From Owenia fusiformis (Eukaryota > Annelida > Polychaeta > Sabellida > Oweniidae): a stretch of 64,000 bases of DNA. The position numbers and the translations under genes were made by a program. Location of the stretch: contig CAIIXF020000002.1 in assembly GCA_903813345.2 (NCBI GenBank), positions 19,358,455-19,422,454 on the forward strand, in the 5' to 3' direction. Positions 37,701 through 49,500 of this stretch are shown piece by piece. The notes beneath the pieces are model-generated. The model saw only the letters and a program-made list of their open reading frames with translations. It ran no database searches and had not been told where the DNA came from. The stretch's first letter is position 1, and every line of letters begins with the position of its first letter.

Positions 37701-38340
37701 GAACCATGTGAGAGAAGCGAGTGACGGGACTTGAGAGATCACTGAGTCACTTTCACTTTCCTTTATCATTAAATGTAATGCAATTTACATATTCATTTGT
37801 ACCACAATTAACCATCCAAATGAGTGTGTCAATTCATATTCACACATACAGAACATTTGAGGATCATATTGGATATAGGCAAAAGCTTATAAAAAGGATA
37901 ACTGATTGAATGTAGACTACAGTACAGGCTACAGTGCATCATCATTGTACATTAATTTGTATTACTGTTTGGAACAAAAATAATGACGCATGGATTTTCT
38001 GAAGTGAGGATTTCCCATGTTAAAAATAAGAGAATTTTCAAGAGGTCATACATCAGTGGATGAGAATATAGAAAATGTAAAATATACAAATGCAGAGGGA
38101 TATGTCTCTGGACAATTTTTGAGACTATAGGGCTTTCAAAACACCATGGTTTGGATATCTACATTTTGTATTTTGTTCCAAAACTGTACCTGAGAGCAAC
38201 TTTCTGAAAAGTTCTTTCTCCATTTTCTTGCAGTGTTTTGGTAGCAATTTGATCTCATGTGGGATTCTTGGACCGACAAACAATGTTCTGTCTGTGGGTA
38301 CTGCACCTCCACTGCTCCCCTTGACCTGTACTATTGACAT
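31740..38340 (-). CDS. COMMD5: COMM domain-containing protein 5, seven coding exons
   Basis: Coding exons (minus strand): 38340-38190, 37054-36891, 36282-36254, 35820-35770, 35204-35121, 33892-33817, 31841-31740. They join in phase to 218 aa, close to vertebrate COMMD5. The N-terminal helical part has GPRIPHEI and ELFRKLL; the C-terminal COMM domain (about residues 145-215) has LQWRLDVAIST with W151 and ends VPIAKFHELRYNVAALLKEM, the strongest family match. By family knowledge the product is a subunit of the COMMD/CCC (Commander) complex that supports endosomal recycling; it has also been named HCaRG in mammals. Exon 3 is a 29-nt microexon. The ATG at 38340 has A at -3. An upstream in-frame GTG is not used as start here. 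Donor of intron 1 overlaps a MITE insertion. Introns hold a SINE and LINE debris. Confidence 0.93.
32621..32958. mobile_element. 338-bp mariner-type MITE in COMMD5 intron 6
   Basis: Left end CGAGGGGTGATCCAAAAGTC and the right end (complement CGAGGGCTGGTCCTTAAGTC) are flanked by TA (32619-32620, 32959-32960). The termini are the same type as the mariner end at 11907. There is no transposase coding sequence. Confidence 0.8.
34315..34640 (-). pseudogene. C-terminal end of a LINE ORF2 in COMMD5 intron 5
   Basis: Reading on the minus strand from about 34640: SLPLFKQLHILTIFDIHKLE, KAKFMFNIVKEP, then the HTRTTRQIHHIIP segment, SVQYSGTIIWNKLPTSLQSL and FKYNYKK before the stop at 34312-34314. This order (PLF..L.IL....H....K..YK, ..YNTR.., ...G..WN.LP..., FK..LK) is the well-known tail of CR1/Jockey/L2-group reverse transcriptase proteins. 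The frame stays open for about 105 codons, so the insertion is not very old, but everything upstream (endonuclease, YADD) is missing, as expected of 5' truncation. Confidence 0.75.
37140..37265 (-). mobile_element. tRNA-derived SINE, copy 2, in COMMD5 intron 1
   Basis: On the minus strand it begins ctcagcagtagagcatcagg, a tRNA D-arm and anticodon-stem-like head, has a B-box-like ggtccgattctc, and then shares cactccctttcatgtc and tggtttgttacact with the copy at 41908-42030 on the plus strand. The head plus a common non-tRNA body identifies a SINE family rather than two tRNA pseudogenes. Confidence 0.6.
37975..38186. mobile_element. 212-bp MITE at the splice donor of COMMD5 intron 1
   Basis: Ends CTGTTTGGAACAAAAA and (complement of the right end) CAGTTTTGGAACAAAA are flanked by TA at 37973-37974 and 38187-38188. 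The interior matches the 6195-6431 element in order (gaggatttcccatgttaaaa, tcagtggatgaga, tacaaat..). The right TA overlaps the T of the GT donor that follows exon 1 of COMMD5 (donor G 38189, T 38188), so intron positions +4 onwards come from the element. Confidence 0.8.
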
Positions 38341-38379
38341 TTTACCAAATCGTCTCAAAATAAAATTTGTTTGGAAATC

Positions 38380-38395
38380 CACTTCCTACTTCCGG
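38380..38395 (-). promoter_or_regulatory. Two ETS-type sites just upstream of COMMD5
   Basis: Read on the minus strand the sequence is CCGGAAGTAGGAAGTG, two adjacent GGAA cores with the CCGGAAGT consensus of ETS/GABP factors, 40-55 bp before the ATG. Such sites are common in TATA-less housekeeping promoters. Another GCGGAAGT lies at 39113-39120. Function is inferred from consensus only. Confidence 0.4.
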
Positions 38396-39367
38396 CTGGT
38401 AAGTCTCGTTCAAGTTCTCCAAGAAAGTCTCGCTTGCAAGGAAAAAATAAAATATTGAAATTCTGCTTTATTTACAATGTTTTGACTTTTTCGTTCACCA
38501 AATCTACATTGATTTTCAGTCTGAAAGACAGATAGTGTAGTGAAGATGCTACTTGGCGAGGATCATACATAGGTTATCAACGATAACAAGGTAAATCAAT
38601 GGTCTTGATTTCTTCAAATTTTGATCTGAAAAAATTTCGGTGAGAATAAAAAGTGTCAATCAATATGTGTTTATTTATATTTCTCAATGAGACTGAGAGA
38701 AAGGCTAAAGTGATTTTAACCCTGCTGCCATTTAAATCGGACCAAAACCAAAATCGAACCCGTCTGGCCAGTTCATCTATTCCCTAGAGCTGACGTTGTG
38801 TCGAGATAGATCGATGACATTTCTGATTCATGGACAGGGACAGGGAGTAGATGATTTGATGACTTTGATGAACAAGTGACGTCATAACGAATGAAATCCT
38901 ACATTATAGTGCTGATATATAATAATAAAGGGTGCGTTATCAAACTAAACAGAGTGCTCCTACCAAAATGAATTTGTCTACATACCCCTGAGACTCTTAT
39001 CTAATAGATAGAATGCACAAATAAAACGAAAGTTTTACTATTATAGGTGAAAAGTTCCCTCAAAAATTCAAAGTGATTTTACCTGTTAATTCTGTACTTG
39101 GTCTGCCATGTTGGCGGAAGTTACACTGAAACGCAAACTCCATTGAACGAAACAAAATCATTAGAAAAAGCCATGGCACACATTGTGCGCATGTGCAGCA
39201 AAGTTTAAACCAATCAGATTATTTGATTATTTTGCACACATGAATTATTGCTTCTGAGCACTTACAAGCTTACCAGAATTACCAAACCTGGCAGAGACTA
39301 CCCTTAGCCTACTTCATTTTAGCAAAATTTCAGCTCAAACTCGTGACAAATGCATTATGCATACGTG

Positions 39368-39398
39368 CATGGGCTTTCAATCTAATTGAAAGCCCATG
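39368..39398. repeat. Perfect 14-bp hairpin between COMMD5 and SLC30A9
   Basis: CATGGGCTTTCAAT, a 3-base loop, then the exact complement. A related ctttcaatctattgaatgcc lies at 55311. It could be a tiny palindromic element. No transcript context supports a regulatory role. Confidence 0.6.
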
Positions 39399-39554
39399 AT
39401 ACGTGGTATGAAGCCTTGGAGACACTCATTTTGGTAAATATGATTTACGGTATATACTTTTCTGCAGTTTGTGAGAGTGGGACATTAAATGTTAAAATTC
39501 AAGAAAATATGCCAATTATACTACTGATCAATTAATATGTATTAGCAAAGTGTA

Positions 39555-39939
39555 CAGTAAAATTTTAAATGTTTGTGAGTACTTTGAATTTAAAAAATAA
39601 GCAAGCAAATGACCAAATTGAAACAGTTTATGTAAAAATAGAAACATTTATATTTATCCTAACTTTAGTTTTTTGTAGTTTAGCTATCATATCTGTCCTC
39701 TTATATTTTGATACTTCTCTGCCGGCATGTTATTTTCAGAAAAATTAACATGGCTGAAACCCCCTAAATTACAAAAGGCCACAGCTTTGCTGCACAATAT
39801 ACATTACTATCTGAAATAAACAAAAGTTAGGATAAATATAAATGTTTCTATTTTTACATACACTATTTCAATTTGGTCATTTGATTGCTTATTTTTTAAA
39901 TTCAAACTATTCACAAACATTTAATTTAAAATTTTACTA
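39555..39939. mobile_element. 385-bp hairpin MITE (CAGTAAAATTTTAAATG ends)
   Basis: Ends CAGTAAAATTTTAAATG and its near-complement ending ACTA are flanked by TA. The long arms (aaataagcaagcaaatgacc and complement; aaacagtttatgtaaaaata and complement) surround the core hairpin with gccggcatgttattttcaga / attaacatggctgaaa. Arms match the 6482-6827 copy, 33 kb away, closely. Confidence 0.8.
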
Positions 39940-40527
39940 TAGACAGGCATTTTTGATCAGTAAAATGATACAATATTTGCAATCTACTCTAAATTGCCTT
40001 TCATTAATGAGTGCTAATCATTAAACGTATATTTAGAAAGATCTCAAAATTTTCACAAATTCCTATTTTCTTGATTCCCCCCCCCCCCCCCAAACATGGC
40101 CCTTGGGGGTCAGGGTCAAAAACACGGAATATATGTGAGATAGATGTTGTAAATATACTACCAACAATACATTTAAACAATGATATTTATTACAATGGTT
40201 TTACCACAAGTGATACATGTCAGTGATATCCCCGGCATTAAAGCAAGTGGGCGCAGCACCCACCTGAGATTTTAAAAACAGGCTTGCACCAGCTGAAAAT
40301 TCATTTGCACCCACTGGAAAATGAGGAAAATCATAAAAAGAGGCATATTTTGACCAATTTTGGTCTGAATTGTTTAAACGAGTATTTTGCACCCACCTAT
40401 TGAAACATCCTGTGGAGAACACTGCATGTAAATACTGCACATGTAAGATAAGGTCTTGTAAATCACAGAATGCTGATTAACGTTACTAAAGTCATTTCAT
40501 CTATTTTCAGCATTGTGATAATACAAC

Positions 40528-43500
40528 ATGGCAATGTGTCGTAACATGAGATCTTCTATCAGATTAACTTCAACTTTATTTCGCAACATCGACTCTAGCT
40601 TAGCTTGTTCAGGTGAGTTATTCATAAAGATATTATAATTTGAACATACATGTAAATATTTTGCAAACAAAGCTTTATTCAAACCAACTCCTCCCAGTTA
40701 GGTAACTGCAAGTTAAGATTGATAAACTTTTAGAGCAGACTAATCTAGGATTTTGCAATTTTATGCAAGTGAAATTTTGAGAATTTTGTGGGAGAAATTC
40801 AAATTTCAAAGATTCTTTAAATCCGCCTGCCACTTCTGTCTTCAGCCAGCTAAAAGTGTAATGTAAATAATCTTTATCTCAAGAAAATAAATTACATTCA
40901 CTGACAGTACAAGCCCAATGAATTTAGGCAAGTAATGCAAGCGCGGTATAAATTTGCAGTTCCCACACATCCACAGTTTAAATCCACTGGATCCCCTTTA
41001 TGGTCCATATATCAAGCTACAGTATAACCTATTTAGGAACACTTTTGGTACCTCAAAAAAGTGTTTCACTTGGGAGTTGTTCTACTGAGGTTCATTTAAC
41101 ATTAAGTCGGATTATCTGTGCCTCTCAATTGTTCCACTAACAGAAATTTTCCTCTTCTAGGTGTTCAACCTTACAGGTTTAACTGTGCCTATTATCAGCC
41201 TAATTTGCTAAAACAGGCTTTGCTCACTTTGATAACACTTGTTCTTTTGTCATCATTTTTCCAGAATGTCGAAGATTGTTTCTCACAACAGCATCAAAGC
41301 CCCAGTATAGATCAAAATATAGACCCCTCATTGCCGCACAACTTGCTCGAAGTTTATGCTCAAAAAAGCCTTCCAATGAAGATATTTCTCCCTCTGGAGA
41401 GAAGAATAACAGTGTTGCAGAAAAGAAGAATGGTTCTCCAGAAAATCTAACTTCAGATGGCAGAGATACCATTGTAAAAGGTGTGTTTTATTACGAGCAG
41501 TTAATGACAACATCAGATATATTTTTTTTAATTATGTTTGGATTGTTTATTCGTGGTTTTAAGCAACGCAGGCTTACCTTGTATTCGCGAATGCAACTAA
41601 CGCATGTCGGCTACCGGATTAATATACTATTTTATGGGCAAGTCATTTAAATATAAATAGTGCCTCTCACAATTCTATTCATATATTAATGAGTTGGTCA
41701 TTAAATTGTAGCCGACTGGCGTTAGTTGCATTCGCGAATATAAGCTAAGACTATGTCAGTTTCCTTCTTTGACCTATTTATTTAAATACACAAAGTAAAC
41801 TGTTTATATCCCTTCACGTTTTCACATGTCTCTCGCATCAAAGAGCTGTTACTGGTGTAATGACCCTCGATAGTCAGTCAATGCTACAGCCTAGCAGTAG
41901 ATGCTAGCCCCTTTGGCTCGAGCCGTAGAGCATCAGACTTTGGAGTGAATGGTCTTGGGTTCAATTCCCGCATAGGACATAGAATTTAACACACTCCCTT
42001 TCATGTCGAGTACCTGGCTTGTTACACTACAGTTTCCCGGACGAGCGTGCCCAGGGTTGTTACACTAGCATTTACCAACTAAAGTTAATTTAATATTCCT
42101 ATTAATTTTTCAGTTATTCCACGGATGACAAAGGGGCGGAAGAAAATTGATCCTGATGAAGAATACACTGGAAATATATATGTGCCTCCAGTCAGAGCTA
42201 TGCAGGAATACTTACTGGAATCAAGGTAAATACATGGAATAAACACATGGGAAGTTTTCCTCAGACAAAACATTATGAATTTATGCAAATGACTTTTAAG
42301 TGGTATTGTTATGTCCCAGTCCCGGAGGGATATAGGGAACGCCTCCATCCGTCTGTCCGTCCGTACGTACATCTAGGCAATAACTCAAATACTGTTGGTC
42401 CGATTTTGTTCATATTTTGTACACATATACCGTATGGAGATGGAAGTCCTGCTCGAAAGCTGATTTTCAAAATGGTGGCCATTTTAGTGCCAATTTTACA
42501 GTAATCTGTAACAAATGGGATGTGGTGATATAATGCATGTTAATGCCTTATTTTGTTTGCAGTGATCTAGATGGTATTGAGAAGAAAGTGAGGAGAAGTC
42601 CATTTCCAAACTCAAAGACTGTTATTGTGTATAGAAGGTCAGACATTGAGAAAAAGTGAGTATTTGGTGGTACTTTCAAATCTACAAATAACATATATAC
42701 AATGCCTTAGTCGCATTGGAGCTAGGCAACTGTACTGCAACCATAGCTTCTCAAAATCAAGAGAAGTATGCAGTAAACAAATACTGGATGACCATGAGGT
42801 GGATATGCCAGAATACCTACTAGGCGAGGCGAAGCCGAGCCTAGTATTTTTTTCTAGGGATGGTTGGAGATCTTGTTGCTTCAATACTGGATAGAACGAG
42901 ATCTTGCTGCCACGTATGGCAATAGACCCTGCAGCTCTTAACCAATCAGATTTGAGTATTTTAATGAGGTGCTTTATAACATAAAATATTGGGATGAGCA
43001 GTACGATGTAGATTTTCTATATTGAATTTGTGAAGCTACAGCCACCGTAGAGCAAATGTGATTGAGGCTTAAGCAATGCTTAAACCAGCATTGGTCATAC
43101 TGATTAATCCATAATTATTTTAAGCCAAAAAATATATTATTTGTTATGACTGAAGTGATGCAGTATTTAGTTGTCAAGACATGTTCTGAACATTTGAACT
43201 TTTCACTTTCTCTCTATATTGAGTCAATCCAGCTTTTTCCATGTCTTGTACCTCTATTTATAACAAGGGTATGTTCTTTGTCTTGACATTTGTTTAATTT
43301 TTGTAATGTGGCCATGTTGCATGGATATTATTGAGCATTATGAACCAGTGCTAAAAACCAAGAATCTATACTGTATAAGTGGTCATTTTGCCCAATCATT
43401 TAATTTCCCTATTGCCTAATGTTTGTCAGGTTGGGAAAATTGAATGTCGTAAATACTATCTTCATAACGATATCCAATGGGAAGTTTCTGGTCATTAGAA

Positions 43501-46500
43501 AATTAAAATTAGGAAAATTATAAAAGCCCATTCGGCAAATTAGCCACTCGGATTAAATACCACAAAATACAGTACTTCTCGCCAGTATGACCAAAAATTA
43601 TTATTTTCTAGAGCTGAAGAAATCTGGGGGAGTAAAGAAAAACTGGAGAAAGAAAAACAAAAAAGAGAGAACAGGCAAAAAATAGATGCCATAAGTAAGT
43701 AAATTACCCAGGTGCAAGTATTGGTTTAACCATTAGCCATGGCTTACTCAGGTCTAAAACATGACAGGCATGCAATAGTTTATATGTAACCTTAATCGGT
43801 TTGATAATTGAAGCATTTGATATGTGTTCACTGTTCAGTAAAAGAAATTTCATAAATTGGATCAATCTGCTCAATACAAGGAAAGATATTTCACCTTGCT
43901 TGATTATGTGACAATGGGGTCTTAATCGGGAATCTACCTGATCTAGAAAACACATTCTCAAAGAAAATTAAAATTTCAAAGTTGATAACAATTTCCGTAA
44001 CATTTTATTAAATTTTAATTTTATTTTTCATGAAACTTTTATTGAAAATGATAAAACATTTAAACATCAGCTAGTGCCTCATGAAATACAGAAAATAATT
44101 TCTGTATTTCGCTCAAATCATTGAACGACTTCTAACCTTTCCCTCAGTATAATATTTCCCTTTCCCTTTGGGCTGCGGGAAACATACTGAGGGAAAGATG
44201 AACATATATTCACCACTTATGTAGAATAGAATGGAATATTTGCATATTATTCACTGGGATGTAATAAGATTATGATATAAATGGTGTTATTCATCTAATA
44301 GTAATAATATCCTGGTATAGAATATTGTTGATTTCATTTACAGGAGATAAAATATTACATAAAACGTTTGGAAGACTTAGACACAGAGAAATTAAGCCTA
44401 AAGAAGAGCCATTCATTTTTGTGCCTGGCAATGAACCTCAGAATGTGAGTAGTAACACTGAGCATCCTATTACTGTACTAAAGGATAAAATGATTTCCAT
44501 ATCAATTGCCATGTTATTTTCCATATGTATGCAAAATTATCAAGTCACTAATTTTAAACAAACTTTTGTATCAACAGAAAACACCGCAAAAAATTTGATG
44601 TGAATGTCATTGAGAGTAAAATTTGAAGTTCAAACACTGCTTAAAGTGTTCACTTAGAGAGGTTCTCGCTTTTAAAAGTCTGATTGATATTTTGACCCGC
44701 CCAATAATGTTAAATATAGACAGATGCTCATATTCACATATTTCCGTGTATATGTATAACTTCACCTTTGCTCTATTGCAGCCAAAGAAGATATTCCAGC
44801 ATGGTACTGGGCAGGTTGTCATGTGGGCAGTCAGTATGTAAGTTTCAACTAGATTCCTAAATAAATGTATTCTTCAGTAGTTCACTGTTCATTTATTTAT
44901 TTACTTAAGGAATGAAGACCAAGATTCTATAATATATGACAGAAAATCTTATTCTGTTCATTGTTAAAAGACCGAAATCTGAAGTCATATTTTTTCCATA
45001 AATCAAAGAATTGAGGCCTTCATCACGATTTTATATGATATACAAACCAGAAAAAACTATTTGCATTCCATACTCTATAATAGACCGGTATTAAATCACT
45101 TTTGATGTCACATATCATATTCAAATATGTTTATTATATCTAGGCATAAACTAGTAAAGTTATAGAATATCCCCTGCATCATGAGCATGCCTTTTAGATA
45201 TGTAAAGGACGATTCTCGGTTTGGAGAACAGTCTTCTGGGCTAATAATTTTTTCATGAAAAATATAGAAATATTACCCAAATTAAATTATGAATATTCAA
45301 AAGAGGACATTTAAATCTACAAGATGTAAAAATAACAAATTGGCCTGAAGCAGGGATAACGCTCAATTAGACCGATTCAATAAAATACAAGTCTCGATTT
45401 GGGGAAAGAAGTTCATCAGTGTACTGCGCTAATATTTTTTTGTGAAACATCTAGATATATTACCCAAACTAAATTATGACTATTCAAAAGAAGACACTCA
45501 AATCTATGTTATGTAAAAAAATCAAATTTGTCCGAAGCAGGGATAATGCTCATTTCGATTGATGAACTTCGTTCTCCAAACCGAGAATCGTCCTTTGATC
45601 ACTTTATCAAAGTATTTTATGTTTGTATTTTAGATATACTGGATACATTGACCAATAGCTTGATTGAGTATTTCATGTTTTTTTATCTTAAAAACGCTAG
45701 TTTCATGTTGCAGATTTAACTGAATATTTTATGTTTACATTTTAGAAATGCTGGTAACTTTGTACTGAAGACAATAGCATGGTTGTACACAGGGTCTCAC
45801 AGCATGTTTGCTGAAGCTATACATTCTGCAGCAGACACCATAAACCAGGTGAGTATATAGAGCTTATTTCAGAAGTGGAGATTTTGCTTCTTTGGTTCTT
45901 GTCTACTATGTTCTCTGTTTGCTGTTCTTCCTTTATACGCAAATCTTTGACTCCCAGGGGGTTCACTGTATTATAAACCTTGATGAGGATCCTTGGCTCA
46001 CGTGGGGCACATGGCAATGGACCCAAATTTTAGGATCTGGTATGAGAATGTCCCCCCCCAATTATGACGTTTTAGGTATTTTAATGATCGGACTTTTCCA
46101 CTTGTGTCATAGCATGGTATATTAGTCTATACAATAATAAATCTACTGAATCATACTACACTTTCATACCTGCTAACATTGATAAGTTGTGGTAAAGAAA
46201 AAAATATGTAACTTGTAATAAAACCATTAATTGTTTAATTGACACTGAGACTTTATATATGTCTGATTAACATAAACCACCTTGAATTCCTATATTTTAT
46301 TCTACATGTAACTACCAGTTAGCCTTGATTCGTTTTGGCGCTCACTTTATTATAATCATGAAATATTTTGATTTCCAGTTAATTTTAGCATATGGAATTA
46401 AAGAATCTATAAAAGAACCGGACAAGATTCATCCGTAAGTATTAAAGTACATATACAATGACCTATCCCCTCACAATCACTCTTTCCTTTTGACTTTCTT

Positions 46501-49500
46501 ATGTTAATACAATGTACAGTAGTACCATATATACTATATGAATCCTCTCACCATATTAATCGTGTATTAAAAGTTGCAAGACCAGAACATGAAATAGACA
46601 AATAGGTCCGTTGTTTGCTCTGTATTGTAACACTTTTCCAGTCTTTTCCCTTTGGCACTTGTGCAAAAAATTATCTAAGCAATTACTCCTATATTTAAGA
46701 CCTATGTCATAGTCAACCATCAAAAGAATTAAGAAACTAGATGGATCAACTTGCTCTCATTAACATGCGTGTGCTCATCTTTAAGTTCTCGCTTTTAAAG
46801 CGAACTATACATTGTTCTAACACGACTCTAATCCCAGCCTCTCACTGTACTGTAGTTAATTCTTTTTCTGTTGTAGTTATGGCTATACCAACTTTCGATA
46901 TGTATCCTCCCTTATAAGTGGTGTTGGAATATTCTGTATAGGAGCAGGTCTGTCTTGGTATCATGGTATCCAAGGTCTACTGCACCCTGGGCAACCAGAG
47001 TCATTACATTGGGTAAGTGAATAGGAACCTTTACTGTTGGAATATTCTGTATAGGAGCAAGTCTGTCTTGGTATCATGGTATCCAAGGTCTACTGCACCC
47101 TGGGCAGCCAGAGCCATTACATTGGGTAAGTGAATAGGAACCTTTACTGTTGGAATATTCTGTATAGGAGCAAGTCTGTCTTGGTATCATGGTATCCAAG
47201 GTCTTCTGCACCCTGGGCAACCAGAGTCATTACATTGGGTAAGTGAATAGGAACCTTTACTGTTGGAATATTCTGTATAAGAGCAGGTCTGTCTTGGTAT
47301 CATGGTATCCAGGGTCTTCTGCACCCTGGGCAGTCAGAGCCATTACATTGGGTAAGTGAATTAGGTACCTTTACCTGTACTACATTAAGTTATAAAAATA
47401 ATTCAATGTACATGCACAGTCCAAGTGTCTAAGAAATCCTTAGATGTAGGACTAACCATCATATGATATGAATGGAACATACAGTCTCACACAAGTAGTA
47501 TGCTTAAGTCAAAGTAAAAAGTCACACTGAAAATGTTGCATTATAACACAATTTGCTATTAAGTAATACTTTATGCATTTGAACATTCTAATGTGTTCAT
47601 GTATTTCTAGGGTCTATTGTTGCTGGGTGGTACCATGCTCACAGAGGGGGCTACCTTCATCATGGCAATCAGTCAATTACGCAAAGATTCTAAAATTCAG
47701 GGCAAATCATTTTGGCAATATGGTAAGTAGGTATTTTTATTCTGACAACTCATAAATTGACAAAGTCGGTATATCTGAGCTATTTTTTAACTATCAGTAG
47801 AATGACTTTTCTTCAAAGGATTTTGCTAAATCATATCACATATTTCTTGAAATATGAAAGAACTTTCAATGGCTTATAGACCAGTCATGGGGGTAGCGCT
47901 ATTTTTCTAAGTAGTACTCCATCACGGGATAAAGAGTTGAGCGAAGCAAAGAAACGAGGAATAGGGGGGGGGATGAAGGTTGTATTTGGAGCGAATTTGC
48001 AACCATCTGGTACGCCTGTGCATACCGGGGGCTACCCGGCTACGCCTATGCCAGTTAATGTAGGACTCCTGGATCAATTTTGTTTTTTCAGTCAGGAGAG
48101 GTGAGGACCCATCATCCAATGTTGTCCTGTTAGAGGACTTTGCAGCAATATTGGGTGTGGGAATAGCAGGCAGCTGCATGGCAATCTCCCACTTTACACT
48201 TAATCCCATCCCTGATGCCATAGGCTCTCTTATGATAGGCTGTGTATTGGCCAGTGTGGCTGCATTCATTATACATACCAATACAACTGCACTGGTTGGC
48301 AGGTACGTTAGGCCTACATCAAGTGGCTATTCTTTATATTGGTTGAATACTTTGTCATACATGTATACAGTGTATGCAAAAATAAAAGTAAATACTGGTA
48401 TTTTCTTAATTCTTGGACACTCAAAATATTAATTGAATCATTTTCAATCTAGGCCAAAGGTAGAATAAATCAGATTATGAAATCCTTTTTCTCTTTCTGT
48501 TTTAATCAAAAATAATTGTGTGTATTCTAACAAAATATATGTAAGTAGTACATTGTAACATCATAAGAACTTTGTTTATTTTCTATAGGTCTATACCAGT
48601 GGATAAACAAATCAGCATCAGTGATGAACTAGAAAGGGACAGGATGATAAGGTATTACATGTTTTAGTCATTAATACTATTTATTTCAAATATTCATGAG
48701 TAAATTCCTATCATATTCACTGTTATTGCCCTCAATCTGGAATTTGTATTGCCGCTTTTAGTGTACTTAAAAGTTTCTAAAGGTGTTCCACTTCAAAGAC
48801 GGGTTTTACTCTACATATATTTGAAGGAGGCCTTAGTCCTAAACTATGATAATTCTATTCCAGGGCCCTTCATGATGTCAAAGCCACTGATATGGGAGGC
48901 TCATTTGTGCGCTTTAAAGCTGAGGTTGACTTTGATGGTAAAGAAATCACAAGGTCATATTTAAACAGCCAAGACTTGGATGTCTTGCTAACGGTACAAA
49001 CATCACACATTACCAATTTTTCTTTAATTATGTCACTACCACAAGTGTTATATTTCCAACTTTTTGCAAACGATGTTCAGCTTTCAGCGTTTGGCATTAG
49101 CAGTCGGCGTTTAGTGTCTAACAAATGGCATGAGAAATCACAGTTATTTCGTCTGGTTTTGTGTTAATTAGTATATATTGTACAAACTATTTGTAGGAGA
49201 TTATGATGATTCAGACCAATGAGCAGGTAGAAGCTTTCATGCTCCTACACGGTGAGAATGTCATTGATATGTTAGGCTCAGAGATAGACCGTATAGAGAG
49301 AAATATGAAGGTAGGTTTAGGTTATAAGATATACACAGTCTGTCCACTTGTCAGATATGACATACATGTACATGATTATATTCCAGGTGTTATTTATCCC
49401 AAATCCATATAAGTTTGAGATACACTATCATATTTATTTCCGTGTATCATGATTGCATTATATAGATATAGCCTTAAATGCCCTTATTAAATTTATTTCT

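Noticed and set aside
38341-38382. N-terminal extension of COMMD5 from an upstream codon
   Set aside because: The upstream start codon is GTG, the segment overlaps the ETS-type promoter sites, and the ATG at 38340 gives a length and N-terminus that fit the family.
39079-39125. Possible untranslated first exon of COMMD5 (minus strand, donor cag-gtaaaatc)
   Set aside because: A donor and a short ATG frame exist, but the only nearby acceptor (acttaccag near 38396) has a poor pyrimidine tract. It cannot be supported without transcripts.
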